Shown: positions 49,675-59,676 of the stretch, piece by piece
How the letters are laid out: the number at the start of each line of letters is the position of its first letter
Position numbering within the stretch: the first letter of the stretch is position 1
NCBI GenBank assembly: GCA_018266395.1
Contig: JAFEAM010000043.1
Location: forward strand, 1-64,000
Origin: Bacteroidota bacterium
GTDB taxonomy: Bacteria; Bacteroidota; Bacteroidia; Cytophagales; Cyclobacteriaceae
Direction: 5' to 3'
DNA: 64,000 nucleotides
Translations under genes and position numbers: made by a program
The notes under the pieces: model-generated
Database searches by the model: none
The model's input: the letters and a program-made list of their open reading frames with translations, nothing else
Told to the model about the DNA's origin: nothing

Positions 49675-51975
49675 TTATTTGGTTATGGCCTCATCCAGAT
49701 TGTAAATGGTGTGAATCACCTGCATCAATGCGGCTGTCTCCGGAACATCACCCATATTTTCATGCCTGTATTCTCCTGCCTGCAAAAATGCTGCGGCCTG
49801 GTCAGGATGTTCCCTGAATCTCTTCACTTCCCCCTCATAATAGACACTAAGAGCAGATTTCTCCTTGCTGTTCGGATTACGGCACAGAATCAGGCGGAAA
49901 GCTTTTTCAATACTCTCATCTTTTGCGGGTTTCTCCATCATGATCCGCTCAGACAATACACGTGCCCCTTCCAATACCATTGGATCATTCATCATCACCA
50001 ATGCCTGCAGGGGAGTGTTGGTACGCAAACGTCTCACTTCGCATTGATCGCGACTGCTCGCATCAAACATCAGCATGGACGGAGGCGGAACAGTTCGCTT
50101 TATAAAATTGTACATACCCCTGCGATATAACTTTTCGTCATGATCCTGGATATAATGGGAGAGCCCCCGGCCCGATGTCGAGGCTTCCCAGATGCCAGGA
50201 GGCTGGTAGGGCTTCACACTGGGTCCGCCAATCTCGTCTGTCAGAAGTCCGCTGCTCGCTAGAACGAGATCTTTTATGGACTCTGAAGTTAATCGAACTC
50301 TTGGTGCGTGTGAGAGCCAGATATTTTCAGGATCGATTTCTCTTGCCGTTTCTGTAGTTGAAGCTGACTGCCGGTATGTTGACGACATTACAATCTGTTT
50401 CACCAACCGCTTTATATTCCACCCATTATTCATGAAATCCAGGGCGAGCCAATCAAGAAGCTGCGGGTGGCTTGGCAGATCTCCCTGCATGCCGAAATCA
50501 CCGGCAGTCTTCACAATTCCCCTGCCGAAGAACTCCTGCCAGATTCTGTTGACAAATACCCTGGCGGTAAGGGGATTATCCTTGCTCAGAAGCCACTGAG
50601 CCAGCCCCAGGCGATTTGCAGGATAGGCGCTCGTATCAAACGGGAGCACCGCAGCAGGCACGCCCTGATGCACAATTTCGCCATGGTTGTCATAAGCACC
50701 TCTCACCAGCAGGTAAGTCGGACGGACAACACTGCTGTCCTTCATGATCATAACCTCAACCGGAAATTGCTGTTTCCTGTTGATGAAGTTCAGAATACCG
50801 TCAACGTCTTCTTTTGTGATATACATCTTTGGCGGGTCGGCCATCGAGTTAAGCATGATATCGCCAACAAGACCTTTTTCAGGTACCTGGTTGAAGAAGG
50901 CAAATGTGCTGAAATAGTCCTTCTGGCTGATGGGATCATACTTGTGGTCATGGCACTTCGCGCATTCAAGTGTGAGGGCAAGGAATGCCTTGCCGAAAGT
51001 ATTCGTGCGGTCTGTGACGTATTCTACCCTGTACTCTTCATCGATGACGCCGCCTTCCTGTGTGATCTTATGATTGCGGTTGAAACCGGTGGCCAGCAGC
51101 ATTTCCCTGTTTGGATTGGGGAGCAGGTCACCGGCCAGCTGCCACATTACAAATTTGTCGAAGGGATAATTCTCATTGAATGCGTGGATCACCCAGTCGC
51201 GCCATGGCCACATGGTGCGAAGCCCGTCATCCTGGTAACCGTGCGAATCGGCATAGCGGGCAACGTCAAGCCAGGGCAATGCCAATCGCTCACCGAAATG
51301 CTTATCTGCCAGAAGGGAATCCACCATCTTTTCATAAGCGTCTGCTGACTCATTCTTCAGAAATGATTCCTGTCGCTGTAAGGAAGGCGGAAGGCCTGTC
51401 AGGTCAAATGAGACTCGTTTAAGCAGCAGTTCCTTACCCGCTTCATCAGAAGGACTCAGTCCGTGCTCTTCAAGCTTCTCAAAGATGAACCGGTCGATCT
51501 CGTTTCGCGCCCATTGCCGATCACTAATTTCAGGAACAATTACGGGCTTGGGAGGAATGAAGGCCCAGTGCTTTTGATATTTTGCACCCTGGCTGATCCA
51601 TTTGCCTATGAGCTTTATCTCATGGTCTGTGAGAGAAAGTCTGGAAGTGGGAGGAGGCATCACTTCGGCAGTATCACCCGAAGCTATTCTACGGTACAAT
51701 TCAGAGTGATCTGGTTCGCCTGGAACAATTACCCTGCCATCGGGATTGTCCTTCAAAGCAGCATAAAGGCCGTCTTCCGTATCGAGTCTGAGGTTTGCTT
51801 TTCGTTGCCTCGCATCAGGACCGTGACACTTGAAGCACCGGTCAGAGATAATGGGCCGGATGTGAAAGTTGTATTCGACGACATCGGGCAGGCGCTCCGA
51901 GCTTTGCCTTCCGCATGAAGACAACATCAAGGTTCCAGAAACAAGAAGAATTAACAGGATACCCCGGGCCACCAT
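49675..51975 (-). CDS. PSCyt1/DUF1549/DUF1553 domain protein
   Basis: This is a 766-residue lipoprotein-like protein (LLSSCGR near residue 20). The N-terminal planctomycete cytochrome domain has the haem motif CFKCHGPDARQRK (about residues 47-59); DUF1549 (ERLALPWLDVARYADSHGYQDD) and DUF1553 (NPLTARVFVNRIWQEFFGRG) follow. These proteins are typical of Planctomycetes and Verrucomicrobia and also occur in Bacteroidota; they always pair with DUF1501. It is first gene of the cluster 51975-45013. Confidence 0.92.
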   Translation of the reverse strand: MVARGILLILLVSGTLMLSSCGRQSSERLPDVVEYNFHIRPIISDRCFKCHGPDARQRKANLRLDTEDGLYAALKDNPDGRVIVPGEPDHSELYRRIASGDTAEVMPPPTSRLSLTDHEIKLIGKWISQGAKYQKHWAFIPPKPVIVPEISDRQWARNEIDRFIFEKLEEHGLSPSDEAGKELLLKRVSFDLTGLPPSLQRQESFLKNESADAYEKMVDSLLADKHFGERLALPWLDVARYADSHGYQDDGLRTMWPWRDWVIHAFNENYPFDKFVMWQLAGDLLPNPNREMLLATGFNRNHKITQEGGVIDEEYRVEYVTDRTNTFGKAFLALTLECAKCHDHKYDPISQKDYFSTFAFFNQVPEKGLVGDIMLNSMADPPKMYITKEDVDGILNFINRKQQFPVEVMIMKDSSVVRPTYLLVRGAYDNHGEIVHQGVPAAVLPFDTSAYPANRLGLAQWLLSKDNPLTARVFVNRIWQEFFGRGIVKTAGDFGMQGDLPSHPQLLDWLALDFMNNGWNIKRLVKQIVMSSTYRQSASTTETAREIDPENIWLSHAPRVRLTSESIKDLVLASSGLLTDEIGGPSVKPYQPPGIWEASTSGRGLSHYIQDHDEKLYRRGMYNFIKRTVPPPSMLMFDASSRDQCEVRRLRTNTPLQALVMMNDPMVLEGARVLSERIMMEKPAKDESIEKAFRLILCRNPNSKEKSALSVYYEGEVKRFREHPDQAAAFLQAGEYRHENMGDVPETAALMQVIHTIYNLDEAITK

Positions 51976-52110
51976 AATCGCTCAAAGTAGGAATTTGGGC
52001 ATCAATTGACAATGGCTATGTCGAAGACTGCATCATGAAGATGAGGAATGGGCTGATTGGGAATGAAGAAGGGGAATCAGGATAACCGATGCTACAGATG
52101 CTGAATCTCC

Positions 52111-54183
52111 TTATTCGATAATCAATTCCTGTATTCCGAACTTCTCTGGCCGGAATATCAAAATACGCTGTTCCTCATCCCATGCAAACTTCCCAGGTGA
52201 ACTGTAGATCTTAAACCCTTTGGCATAGTGAAATTCAGGCACGAAGATTTCGGTCGGGGCCTGGATAAGGGGATCCGCCTTGTACTTCAGATAGAAACGG
52301 TGATGGTCTTTGTCGAAGAAATACCGCAGCGGTTGTCCTGCGATCTTGTAAGGATAGGGACGGATTGCCGCTGCCAACGCCCGCCCACCTGAATAGCTAG
52401 AAACGGCAGCTTGTTGCTCAGACTTGCTGTAGATGGAAAGGTCTTCGCCATTCCACTGATCACCTCGTTCATGATCGTTATCAGACGAGTAGACCCATAG
52501 GGTATAACTCATCAGGTTGGACTCAAGCGGACGGATAGACCGGTCGAGTGCGTCCTCCTGATCGGCGTAGTCGCCATCCTTAAATGCATTCCGGTCCCCC
52601 AAATCCATTGGCACACCAAATTCACCGAGAAGGGTAGGACGCAATCCCATGGTTTCTTCCGTTTCTTTCCTGAGGTCCTGCATCTGTGAATGAAACATTT
52701 CGCGGATACCTGTCTTGCCGAACACCACCTTCAAGTCTCTCACATCCACGTTCATCCAGCTGTTGTATTTCTTTGTGAGCAGTGTGACCACATCATAAGA
52801 ATGGCTTGCATGCACAAGCGTTCTGGCTTCGGCTGGAGTAAACCGGGGGAGTTTGAGAAGAGACGGGCGCTCCACAAAAATAAGCCAGGTACTATCAATC
52901 GAATTCATTTCTTTAGCAAAGCGCACAACGAAGGGGCGGTAATAGTCAAGCGAAAATTCCACGTCACGGCCTTTTGCCGTGGTAAAATATCTGGGCTTCT
53001 TTAAGGCAGGTTTTCCCGCTGCATCTAATCCCCAAACGCCTGCCTTTCGCCACACGTCAGCCTCGGGGCTTTTCCAAACCGAGACGCCCATGGGATTGAG
53101 TTTGACTTTCCCAATCTCCTTTGCTGTGGGTACATCAAATTCATAGTAAGGAACTTCGACCGGAATGCCTGCGCCGGCAACCATTCCCTGGAAAGGTGTC
53201 GGCATCGCTCCATTTTTATAAATCCCTTCAGCCAGCAAATCACTTGCACCAATCAGTCCGGAGGTCGGCTCGTTCATTACATCAAACCCAATTACATTGG
53301 GAAGCCCCTTCAATTTCAATGCGACCTGCTTGATGGCATTGATATAGTGTGACTGCAGATACTCCTGCGCACTTACTCCCCCCACTTTGAGGTCAGGTGC
53401 AAAGTCTTCACTTCCAAAGAACAGGGCGAACATGGTTGAAGTACCAAGCTTGAAGTAATTCGTAGACCAAAGCATTGATGGCAGAGGGTCACCTTCCCAT
53501 TGGTGTAATACCGCAGCACCTGTTTCGTGCATATGGATAGGATTGAACCCTACAACCTCAAGGGTCCAATAAGGGGCACCATCGCCGCCTGTGAATCGGC
53601 TCCACGCGTCCTGGTGTGGATCAATGAAAACATTGATATGATATTGAGCAGACTTGATGACAAGCGCTCTCAGGTATTCCAGATATTCTTCATCGTAAAT
53701 CCCCGGCCCTGCATGCTCAACAGCCTCCCAAGATACGAGGAGTCGCAGAAAGCGGTATCCCCACCGGTTCAGGCGCGAGAAATGTTCATCGGCTTCTTCA
53801 ATCGGGAAAGGCCTTCCGGTAAAGGAGACTGTGTACGCGCACTCCAGGAAATTCTCCTTCACGTGGGTGGGCAGGGAAGGCTTGAACGGCACTTTTACAT
53901 TTCCGCCCACATTGATCCCGTTGAGGATCATGGTTCTCCCTGCTGCATCCTTAAACCAGATTCCCTCGCTGTGAATGTTCCTGGTAAGGCTGTCACCAAC
54001 AAAATCGACTGATTGTCCTGCCTGGATATCAACTGAATGGGTCAGGACAAGTTTATCCTTATCAACAGTTGGAAATGGGGTGTCGTGGAAAAGATAAACG
54101 GCTGTGGCCAATGCGAATGACACAAGAAGCAGTCCAGCCCAAATGCTGATGCGGGCTTTCTTTGAAAGTGCGTTGTGCTGCAT
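52111..54183 (-). CDS. Glycoside hydrolase family 5, endoglycoceramidase-like
   Basis: This is a 690-residue enzyme with an N-terminal membrane anchor or signal (residues 13-31). The TIM-barrel GH5 signature FDVMNEPTSG (about residue 305) contains the acid/base glutamate, and LLGEFGVPMD (about 515) the nucleophile. The RLLVSWEAVEHAGPGIYDE and FIDPHQDAWSRFTGGDGAP segments resemble endoglycoceramidase/EGCrP-type GH5 enzymes, which cleave glycolipids. A C-terminal beta-sandwich follows. Its start overlaps the aminotransferase stop by one base (TAATG), so the two genes are translationally coupled. Confidence 0.85.
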   Translation of the reverse strand: MQHNALSKKARISIWAGLLLVSFALATAVYLFHDTPFPTVDKDKLVLTHSVDIQAGQSVDFVGDSLTRNIHSEGIWFKDAAGRTMILNGINVGGNVKVPFKPSLPTHVKENFLECAYTVSFTGRPFPIEEADEHFSRLNRWGYRFLRLLVSWEAVEHAGPGIYDEEYLEYLRALVIKSAQYHINVFIDPHQDAWSRFTGGDGAPYWTLEVVGFNPIHMHETGAAVLHQWEGDPLPSMLWSTNYFKLGTSTMFALFFGSEDFAPDLKVGGVSAQEYLQSHYINAIKQVALKLKGLPNVIGFDVMNEPTSGLIGASDLLAEGIYKNGAMPTPFQGMVAGAGIPVEVPYYEFDVPTAKEIGKVKLNPMGVSVWKSPEADVWRKAGVWGLDAAGKPALKKPRYFTTAKGRDVEFSLDYYRPFVVRFAKEMNSIDSTWLIFVERPSLLKLPRFTPAEARTLVHASHSYDVVTLLTKKYNSWMNVDVRDLKVVFGKTGIREMFHSQMQDLRKETEETMGLRPTLLGEFGVPMDLGDRNAFKDGDYADQEDALDRSIRPLESNLMSYTLWVYSSDNDHERGDQWNGEDLSIYSKSEQQAAVSSYSGGRALAAAIRPYPYKIAGQPLRYFFDKDHHRFYLKYKADPLIQAPTEIFVPEFHYAKGFKIYSSPGKFAWDEEQRILIFRPEKFGIQELIIE

Positions 54184-55313
54184 TACCGGTGTTTACTGAT
54201 TAATTCCTCCATCACGTATTCTTCAAAGCGGCCCAACGCCTCAGGCATGTTTCTCCGGCCGAAACCTACCCTGAAAAAGCCGGGTTCATCATATACTTCT
54301 CCGGGAAGGATTAATACATTCTTCTTTTTGACAATATCTTCGGCCAAAGCCATGCCATCAAGGTCCAACTTCCATTTGGCAAAGCCGATGGAACCTGCCG
54401 ATGGACAATGCCAATGGAAAATATCAGGAAACCGACTGAAAAAGTCGTTGAGCAGGGGAAGGTTGTGACGGATGATATCGAGATTTCTGTTCAGCAGATG
54501 ATGCCGGTTACGCAACGCCACCTCGGCCAGAAATTCACTGGGCGCAGCGTTGCAGATGGTGGTGTATTCCTTCAGCATGGCACAATGTCTTAACAGTGTA
54601 TCATCCTTTGATGCCAGCCAGCCAATGCGCAGGCCAGCCAACCCGTAAGCCTTAGACATCACACCAATCGACACGCCTTTTTCATACACATCGACAATTG
54701 CAGGCAATCGTGATGAAGGGTCCAACTCCAATTCCCTGTAAACTTCATCAGAGATCAGAACGGCTCCTGCAGACTGGCATAATGATACTATCTCCGTGTA
54801 CTGCCGTTCATCAAAATGATAACCGGTTGGGTTGTGAGGGCTGTTGATGTATACCGCCCTCGTCTTCGGACTAATCAATCTTCTCAATTCAGAGATGTCA
54901 AAGAAGGGAGCGCCATTTTCAAACCTGGCCCGCCATGGCTTCACTTTGCATCCTATGGACTCGGGTACCGAGGCAGCCGACTGATAACAGGGGAATTGCA
55001 CAATCACCTCATCTTCGGCTTCAAGCAAGGCGTGCCATAACAGGAAGATCGGCTCTTCTGCACCGCTAAATACCAATACCTGAGCGGGACTTGCCGACGA
55101 ATAGAGCTTCGTTATTTCCTCCCGCAACTTATGACTGCCTAGTGTTTCCGTGTAACCCAGCCATTGCTTCATGAATTTAACATGCGCACCCTCTTCCAGG
55201 CTGAGAAGGTCATGAATGTGCATGGCCTCGCAGTCGGAGCTGCAAAGAAGGTATTGGGTGGTGAATTCAAATCGGCTGTAAAACCTTTCCAGCCTGAACG
55301 CTTCGATTTTCAT
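54183..55313 (-). CDS. Class I/II aminotransferase
   Basis: This is a 376-residue PLP aminotransferase from ATG 55313; a longer frame from 55346 lacks homology. The PLP lysine is in MSKAYGLAGLRIGW (near residue 220), preceded by the NSPHNPTGYHFDE cofactor segment. The fold type I pattern fits the capreomycidine synthase/aspartate-aminotransferase-like group. Its role is unclear; coupling with the GH5 gene may only reflect shared transcription. Confidence 0.87.
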   Translation of the reverse strand: MKIEAFRLERFYSRFEFTTQYLLCSSDCEAMHIHDLLSLEEGAHVKFMKQWLGYTETLGSHKLREEITKLYSSASPAQVLVFSGAEEPIFLLWHALLEAEDEVIVQFPCYQSAASVPESIGCKVKPWRARFENGAPFFDISELRRLISPKTRAVYINSPHNPTGYHFDERQYTEIVSLCQSAGAVLISDEVYRELELDPSSRLPAIVDVYEKGVSIGVMSKAYGLAGLRIGWLASKDDTLLRHCAMLKEYTTICNAAPSEFLAEVALRNRHHLLNRNLDIIRHNLPLLNDFFSRFPDIFHWHCPSAGSIGFAKWKLDLDGMALAEDIVKKKNVLILPGEVYDEPGFFRVGFGRRNMPEALGRFEEYVMEELISKHR

Positions 55314-55422
55314 ATTGCTCTGCCATTCGCAAGTTAAATCAACCACAGGAAAGATTGATCTTTTGGATGCCTGAAGGAATCGCTAGATTGATAACATAAT
55401 AAAACCTTAACCTTTCCTTACT

Positions 55423-58400
55423 ATGAATCAACTCACAACGCGGACTGTTACGGCCTTCCGTCCGGTCTTATTGTTGCTGGTCTTTCTCTGGACAGTGACT
55501 GCATCCGGGCAGACGCTGAAGAAGGAGGACATTGAGCAACTGAAATTCCGTTATATCGGCCCTGTGGGAAACCGGGTTACCGGGACCGTGGGAATACCTG
55601 GCAACCGGATGGTCTACATCACCGGTGCTGCCACGGGCGGAATCTGGAAAACCACTGATGGTGGGATAACCTGGAAACCGGTTTTTGACGACAAGCCGGT
55701 ACATTCTATCGGTGCACTGGCCATTGCACCTTCTGATGCACAAGTAGTTTATGCCGGAACGGGTGAAAGCTTTATCCGCTCCAACGTTTCCATCGGTAAT
55801 GGTGTGTATAAGTCGACCGACCAGGGTGAAACCTGGAGTTCCTCGGGGCTGGAAAACACCGGGCGCATTTCCAAAGTGATTGTCCATCCTGATAATGCAG
55901 ACATCGTTTGGGTAGGTGCACTTGGGCATGCCTATGCGCCTCAAAAAGATCGTGGAGTATATAAAACTACAGACGGGGGAAAGACCTGGAAGCAGGTGCT
56001 CTTTGTTGATGAGAATACGGGGATTTCCGACATGGCGATTGATCCCAGCAATCCCCGCATTCTATATGCAGGTGCCTGGCAGATCGCACTTCGCACCTGG
56101 AACCGCACCAGCGGTGGGCCAGGAAGTGGGATTTATAAATCAACAGACGGTGGAGAGACCTGGTCCAAACTTACGGGTAGTGGTTTGCCCAGAGGGCCTG
56201 TTGGCAGAATTTCTGTGGCCACAACCAAAGCAGATCCCAACAAGGTTTACGCTATCATTGAAACCGGCGATGGTATCGAATCCATTGGCGGAGCCAAGCC
56301 CGATAACGGCGAATTCTGGAGTTCTGATGATCAGGGCAAGACCTGGAATCTCGTCAGCTACGACCACAGCCTGGGCGGTCGTCAGGCATACTATACCAGG
56401 GTGCGGGTTTCTCCCGACAATCCGAATGAAGTTTATTTCTGCAATACCAGTTTCCTCACCAGCATAGATGGTGGGAAGACTTTTAAAGCTGGAGCAGCCC
56501 AGCCCAATTGGGATCACCATGACGTATGGATTGACCCTACAGATGGCAATCATATGGCCGTTTCCGGTGATGGTGGTGTATCGATCTCTCACAACCGTGG
56601 AAAGTCCTGGTTCAAAATTCAGTTGCCGGTAGCACAGTTGTACCACGTGACCGTTGACAACAAAATTCCTTACAACGTTCTTACCAATCGTCAGGATGGT
56701 CCAAGTATGAAGGGCCCCAGCAGGAGCGGTAATGCCGGCTTCTTCGGCCCACCATTGATCACCTCTGGAATGTGGCATGATCTCGGCGGTGGAGAAAGCG
56801 GCTTTGCTACGCCAGACCCCGTGGATCCTGATATCATTTGGTCAAGTGCCTCAGGATCTGGCGCGCTTGGTGGCGTGATGGTCCGCTTTAACCAGAAGAA
56901 CATGCAGTTCCGCCAGGTGGAAATCTGGCCTGAATATGCCGGCGGCCACCCCGCTGCTGAAGTGAAATATCGCTTCCAATGGACGTTCCCCGTACTGGTC
57001 TCCAAACATGACCACAATCTTGTCTATGCCACGAGCCAGGTGGTACATCGTACCAACAATGGCGGTCAGACCTGGGAAGTCATCAGCCCTGACCTGACCA
57101 TGAATGACAAGAGCAAGCAGCAGATTTCAGGGGGACTTACACCGGATAACATTGGCGTGGAATATGCCAATGTGATCTATGCCTTTGAAGAATCACCGCT
57201 CAAGCAGGGTCTCTTCTGGGCTGGTACCAATGACGGGCTTGTTCAGATTTCACAGGATAATGGGAAGAACTGGACCAACGTAACCAAAAACCTGCCTGAA
57301 CTTCCACCACTGGGTACGGTACGAAATATCGAAGCGTCAAAGTGGAGTGAAGGGAAGGCCTACCTTGTCGTGGACTTGCATGAGGTTGGCAATTTCCAGC
57401 CGTTCGTTTACAAGACCACAGACTACGGCAAAACCTGGAAGAAGATTACCAAAGGCATTGAGCCTGGGAATCTCAACTATTGCCGCAGCATAAAGGAGGA
57501 CCCGGTTCGCAAAGGCCTCCTGTACCTTGGTACCGAAAGCACCTTGTACATCTCCTTCGACGAAGGAGAGAATTGGCAGGTGTTCATGAACAACCTTCCC
57601 CACACACCATTCTATTGGTTGGAGGTTCAAGAACACTTTAATGACTTGGTTATAGGTACCTATGGACGAGGCGCTTACATATTGGATGATATCAGTCCTC
57701 TTCAACAAATGCCTGCCAATCCCGCATCGGTTGCAGCTATGCTTTTCAGCCCGAAGGACGCGTATCGCTTCAGGCCAAAGACCAGCTTGCAGCAGTACAC
57801 CCCTGAGCCTCACTGGGGACAGGACCCGCCTTATGGGGCTTCCATCAACTATTGGGTAAATGCAGACAAGGATAGTGCAAAGCTTTACATCACACGTGCA
57901 CCTGGTGATACGGTCCGTACTTTCAAGATGAAGCCAAAGACGGGCATCAACCGCGTATGGTGGGATCTGGAAAGCAATCCGACCAAGAATTTCATTCTCC
58001 GCACACCACCTATTGGAGGCGATTGGGTTCAGCTGGACAAGAACCGTACACGGAAGGCAACTATTGCCGGTAGATTTGACGGCTACCTCGTTGCTCCGGG
58101 CAAGTACAACGTAACCCTCGTCGCCGGCGGTCAAACGTTCAATTCTACCATCAATATTCTAAAAGATCCGAATTCTGATGGAACCGTGGAGGACATCAAG
58201 GCGCAAACCGACTTTATTATTGGCATCTATAACGACCTGAACACGGCCGCCGACATCGTCAACCAGGCCGAGGTCATACGCCGTCAGATTCTTGATATGG
58301 CCGACATGGTGAAGACGAACGGAACACCAGGTGCCAAGCAATTCATTGCAGCGGCACAACGCCTGGACAGCACCATTCAGAAGGTTGAGGGAAAAGTTGT

Positions 58401-58665
58401 GCAGTTGAAATACAGCGGCACCGGTCAGGACCCAACCCGTTATCCCGAAATGATTGCGGGGAAAATGGGGTATCTGGCCAACACCGCTTCCATTGCAGAC
58501 TTCAAGCCGGGGGATTCATACAAAGAAGTTTATACGGTATTGAAGCAACGATTGGTGGAAGTGCAGAACGAATGGACCAAAATCATGAACCAGGATTTGC
58601 TTGAGTTCTTCAAGGTTCGTGATGCTAACAACATCAAGCCCATCGTATTGCCTAAGAAACAATAA
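55423..58665 (+). CDS. Exported VPS10/sortilin-like BNR-repeat protein (second copy)
   Basis: This is a 1080-residue exported propeller protein with a signal peptide (residues 1-30, ending SGQ). It contains many Asp-box motifs (TTDGGITW, STDQGETW, TTDGGKTW, STDGGETW, SDDQGKTW, SIDGGKTF, TNNGGQTW, SQDNGKNW, TTDYGKTW). As in the paralogue at 8818-11901, a beta-sandwich region (APGKYNVTL) and a helical C-terminus follow. Conserved details such as YVGTG/YAGTG and PGNPDIVYATMW/PSNPRILYAGAW show common descent. The substrate is unknown. A strong terminator lies 25 bp after the stop codon. Confidence 0.88.
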   Translation: MNQLTTRTVTAFRPVLLLLVFLWTVTASGQTLKKEDIEQLKFRYIGPVGNRVTGTVGIPGNRMVYITGAATGGIWKTTDGGITWKPVFDDKPVHSIGALAIAPSDAQVVYAGTGESFIRSNVSIGNGVYKSTDQGETWSSSGLENTGRISKVIVHPDNADIVWVGALGHAYAPQKDRGVYKTTDGGKTWKQVLFVDENTGISDMAIDPSNPRILYAGAWQIALRTWNRTSGGPGSGIYKSTDGGETWSKLTGSGLPRGPVGRISVATTKADPNKVYAIIETGDGIESIGGAKPDNGEFWSSDDQGKTWNLVSYDHSLGGRQAYYTRVRVSPDNPNEVYFCNTSFLTSIDGGKTFKAGAAQPNWDHHDVWIDPTDGNHMAVSGDGGVSISHNRGKSWFKIQLPVAQLYHVTVDNKIPYNVLTNRQDGPSMKGPSRSGNAGFFGPPLITSGMWHDLGGGESGFATPDPVDPDIIWSSASGSGALGGVMVRFNQKNMQFRQVEIWPEYAGGHPAAEVKYRFQWTFPVLVSKHDHNLVYATSQVVHRTNNGGQTWEVISPDLTMNDKSKQQISGGLTPDNIGVEYANVIYAFEESPLKQGLFWAGTNDGLVQISQDNGKNWTNVTKNLPELPPLGTVRNIEASKWSEGKAYLVVDLHEVGNFQPFVYKTTDYGKTWKKITKGIEPGNLNYCRSIKEDPVRKGLLYLGTESTLYISFDEGENWQVFMNNLPHTPFYWLEVQEHFNDLVIGTYGRGAYILDDISPLQQMPANPASVAAMLFSPKDAYRFRPKTSLQQYTPEPHWGQDPPYGASINYWVNADKDSAKLYITRAPGDTVRTFKMKPKTGINRVWWDLESNPTKNFILRTPPIGGDWVQLDKNRTRKATIAGRFDGYLVAPGKYNVTLVAGGQTFNSTINILKDPNSDGTVEDIKAQTDFIIGIYNDLNTAADIVNQAEVIRRQILDMADMVKTNGTPGAKQFIAAAQRLDSTIQKVEGKVVQLKYSGTGQDPTRYPEMIAGKMGYLANTASIADFKPGDSYKEVYTVLKQRLVEVQNEWTKIMNQDLLEFFKVRDANNIKPIVLPKKQ

Positions 58666-58685
58666 ACCACACCAGTGGTGAAAAG

Positions 58686-58723
58686 GAAAAAGGATCAGCG
58701 TGATGCGCTGGTCCTTTTTTTTT
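58686..58723. terminator. Rho-independent terminator between convergent genes
   Basis: AGGATCAGCG (58691-58700) and CGCTGGTCCT (58706-58715) form a 10-bp stem with one G-U pair and a five-base loop, followed by a T run (58716-58723) and preceded by an A-rich stretch. It lies between the convergent BNR-protein and HpaI-aldolase genes and could work in both directions. Confidence 0.9.
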
Positions 58724-58731
58724 CTGGCATT

Positions 58732-59502
58732 CTAACGAATTTTCGACTTTACCCGCCCGAGCTTTTCGCGAATAGCCTGCATCATCATCGAAGTTTCGTC
58801 CATGGGGGTAATGATATCAAATCCCATGGTAGCGAGGCGCCCTGCGTCTTCTTCCCCAAATGCGTGGACACAGGTGAGCAACTTGTGCTTCTTTGCGACG
58901 GAAAGCACTCGCTCCACCTGCTTCATAAAATCAGGGTTGGAGAAATCTGCAAGCTTTGTGTATCCGAGGTCAATGCTAAGGTCGTAGGGACCCAGATAAA
59001 GACCGGAAAGGTGAGGGGTGGAAGCGATTGCCTCAATATTTTCAAGCCCCGCCCTGGTTTCTATCTGGGCTATGGTGAGGATGTCTTCGTCATAATCCTT
59101 CATATAGGTTTCCCTGGGGGGCAGGTTGGCCCGGATGCTTCCATAACTGCGAATACCCTTGGGTGGATAGAAGCATGCAGATACAAAAGCTTCTGCGTCC
59201 TGCCGCGAGTTAATCATGGGACAAATGACCCCTTTTACGCCCACATCAAGTGCATACATGATTTGTGCCGGATCATTCCAGCTTAGGCGTGCCATCGGGT
59301 AGACTTCCTTTCGCAGGGCAGCCAGCATCAGCGCCATAGTCTCACGGCCGATCAGGCTGTGCTGAAGGTCCAGCGTGATGGAATCAAAATCCTGATGGCT
59401 GATCATTTCAGCCGTCCAGGGGTGAGGTATGCGCAGAAAAATGTTTAAGGAACTCCGGCCTTTGGCCAGGTTGTCAAAAAGCTTATAGGATGATCGTGCC
59501 AT
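58732..59502 (-). CDS. HpcH/HpaI-type aldolase
   Basis: This is a 256-residue class II pyruvate aldolase. The family segments DFDSITLDLQHSLIG (metal-site opening), ARLSWNDPAQIMYALDVGVKGVICPMINS and the YPPKGIRSYGS motif are all visible; IAQIETRAGLENIEAIA carries the metal-binding glutamate, and DLSIDLGY the aspartate. It would cleave a 2-keto-3-deoxy or related acid to pyruvate and an aldehyde. It is monocistronic, ending at the terminator at 58686-58723. Confidence 0.9.
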   Translation of the reverse strand: MARSSYKLFDNLAKGRSSLNIFLRIPHPWTAEMISHQDFDSITLDLQHSLIGRETMALMLAALRKEVYPMARLSWNDPAQIMYALDVGVKGVICPMINSRQDAEAFVSACFYPPKGIRSYGSIRANLPPRETYMKDYDEDILTIAQIETRAGLENIEAIASTPHLSGLYLGPYDLSIDLGYTKLADFSNPDFMKQVERVLSVAKKHKLLTCVHAFGEEDAGRLATMGFDIITPMDETSMMMQAIREKLGRVKSKIR

Positions 59503-59676
59503 AGAACAAAGTTAAATGAAGAGCGTAGATTGATGCTGCACCGCCGAATCTTCAGTCCAGGCATCGCTATCATCCGGAAACCAAAAGCTTGCTATATTGA
59601 AGTCCAAAATTGTCCTTGTTAGGACAGTTGGTAAAAAAGATTCAACGATTCAACAATTCACAATAAGCAATCAGCA

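Noticed and set aside
50467-51348. 293-codon open frame antisense to the PSCyt1/DUF1553 gene
   Set aside because: The opposite strand has clear domain homology along the whole stretch; this frame has none.
57337-58134. 265-codon open frame antisense to the second BNR gene
   Set aside because: Shadow of a well-supported coding sequence without recognisable motifs.
58675-59286. 203-codon open frame antisense to the HpaI-type aldolase
   Set aside because: It crosses the terminator and lies opposite conserved aldolase motifs.
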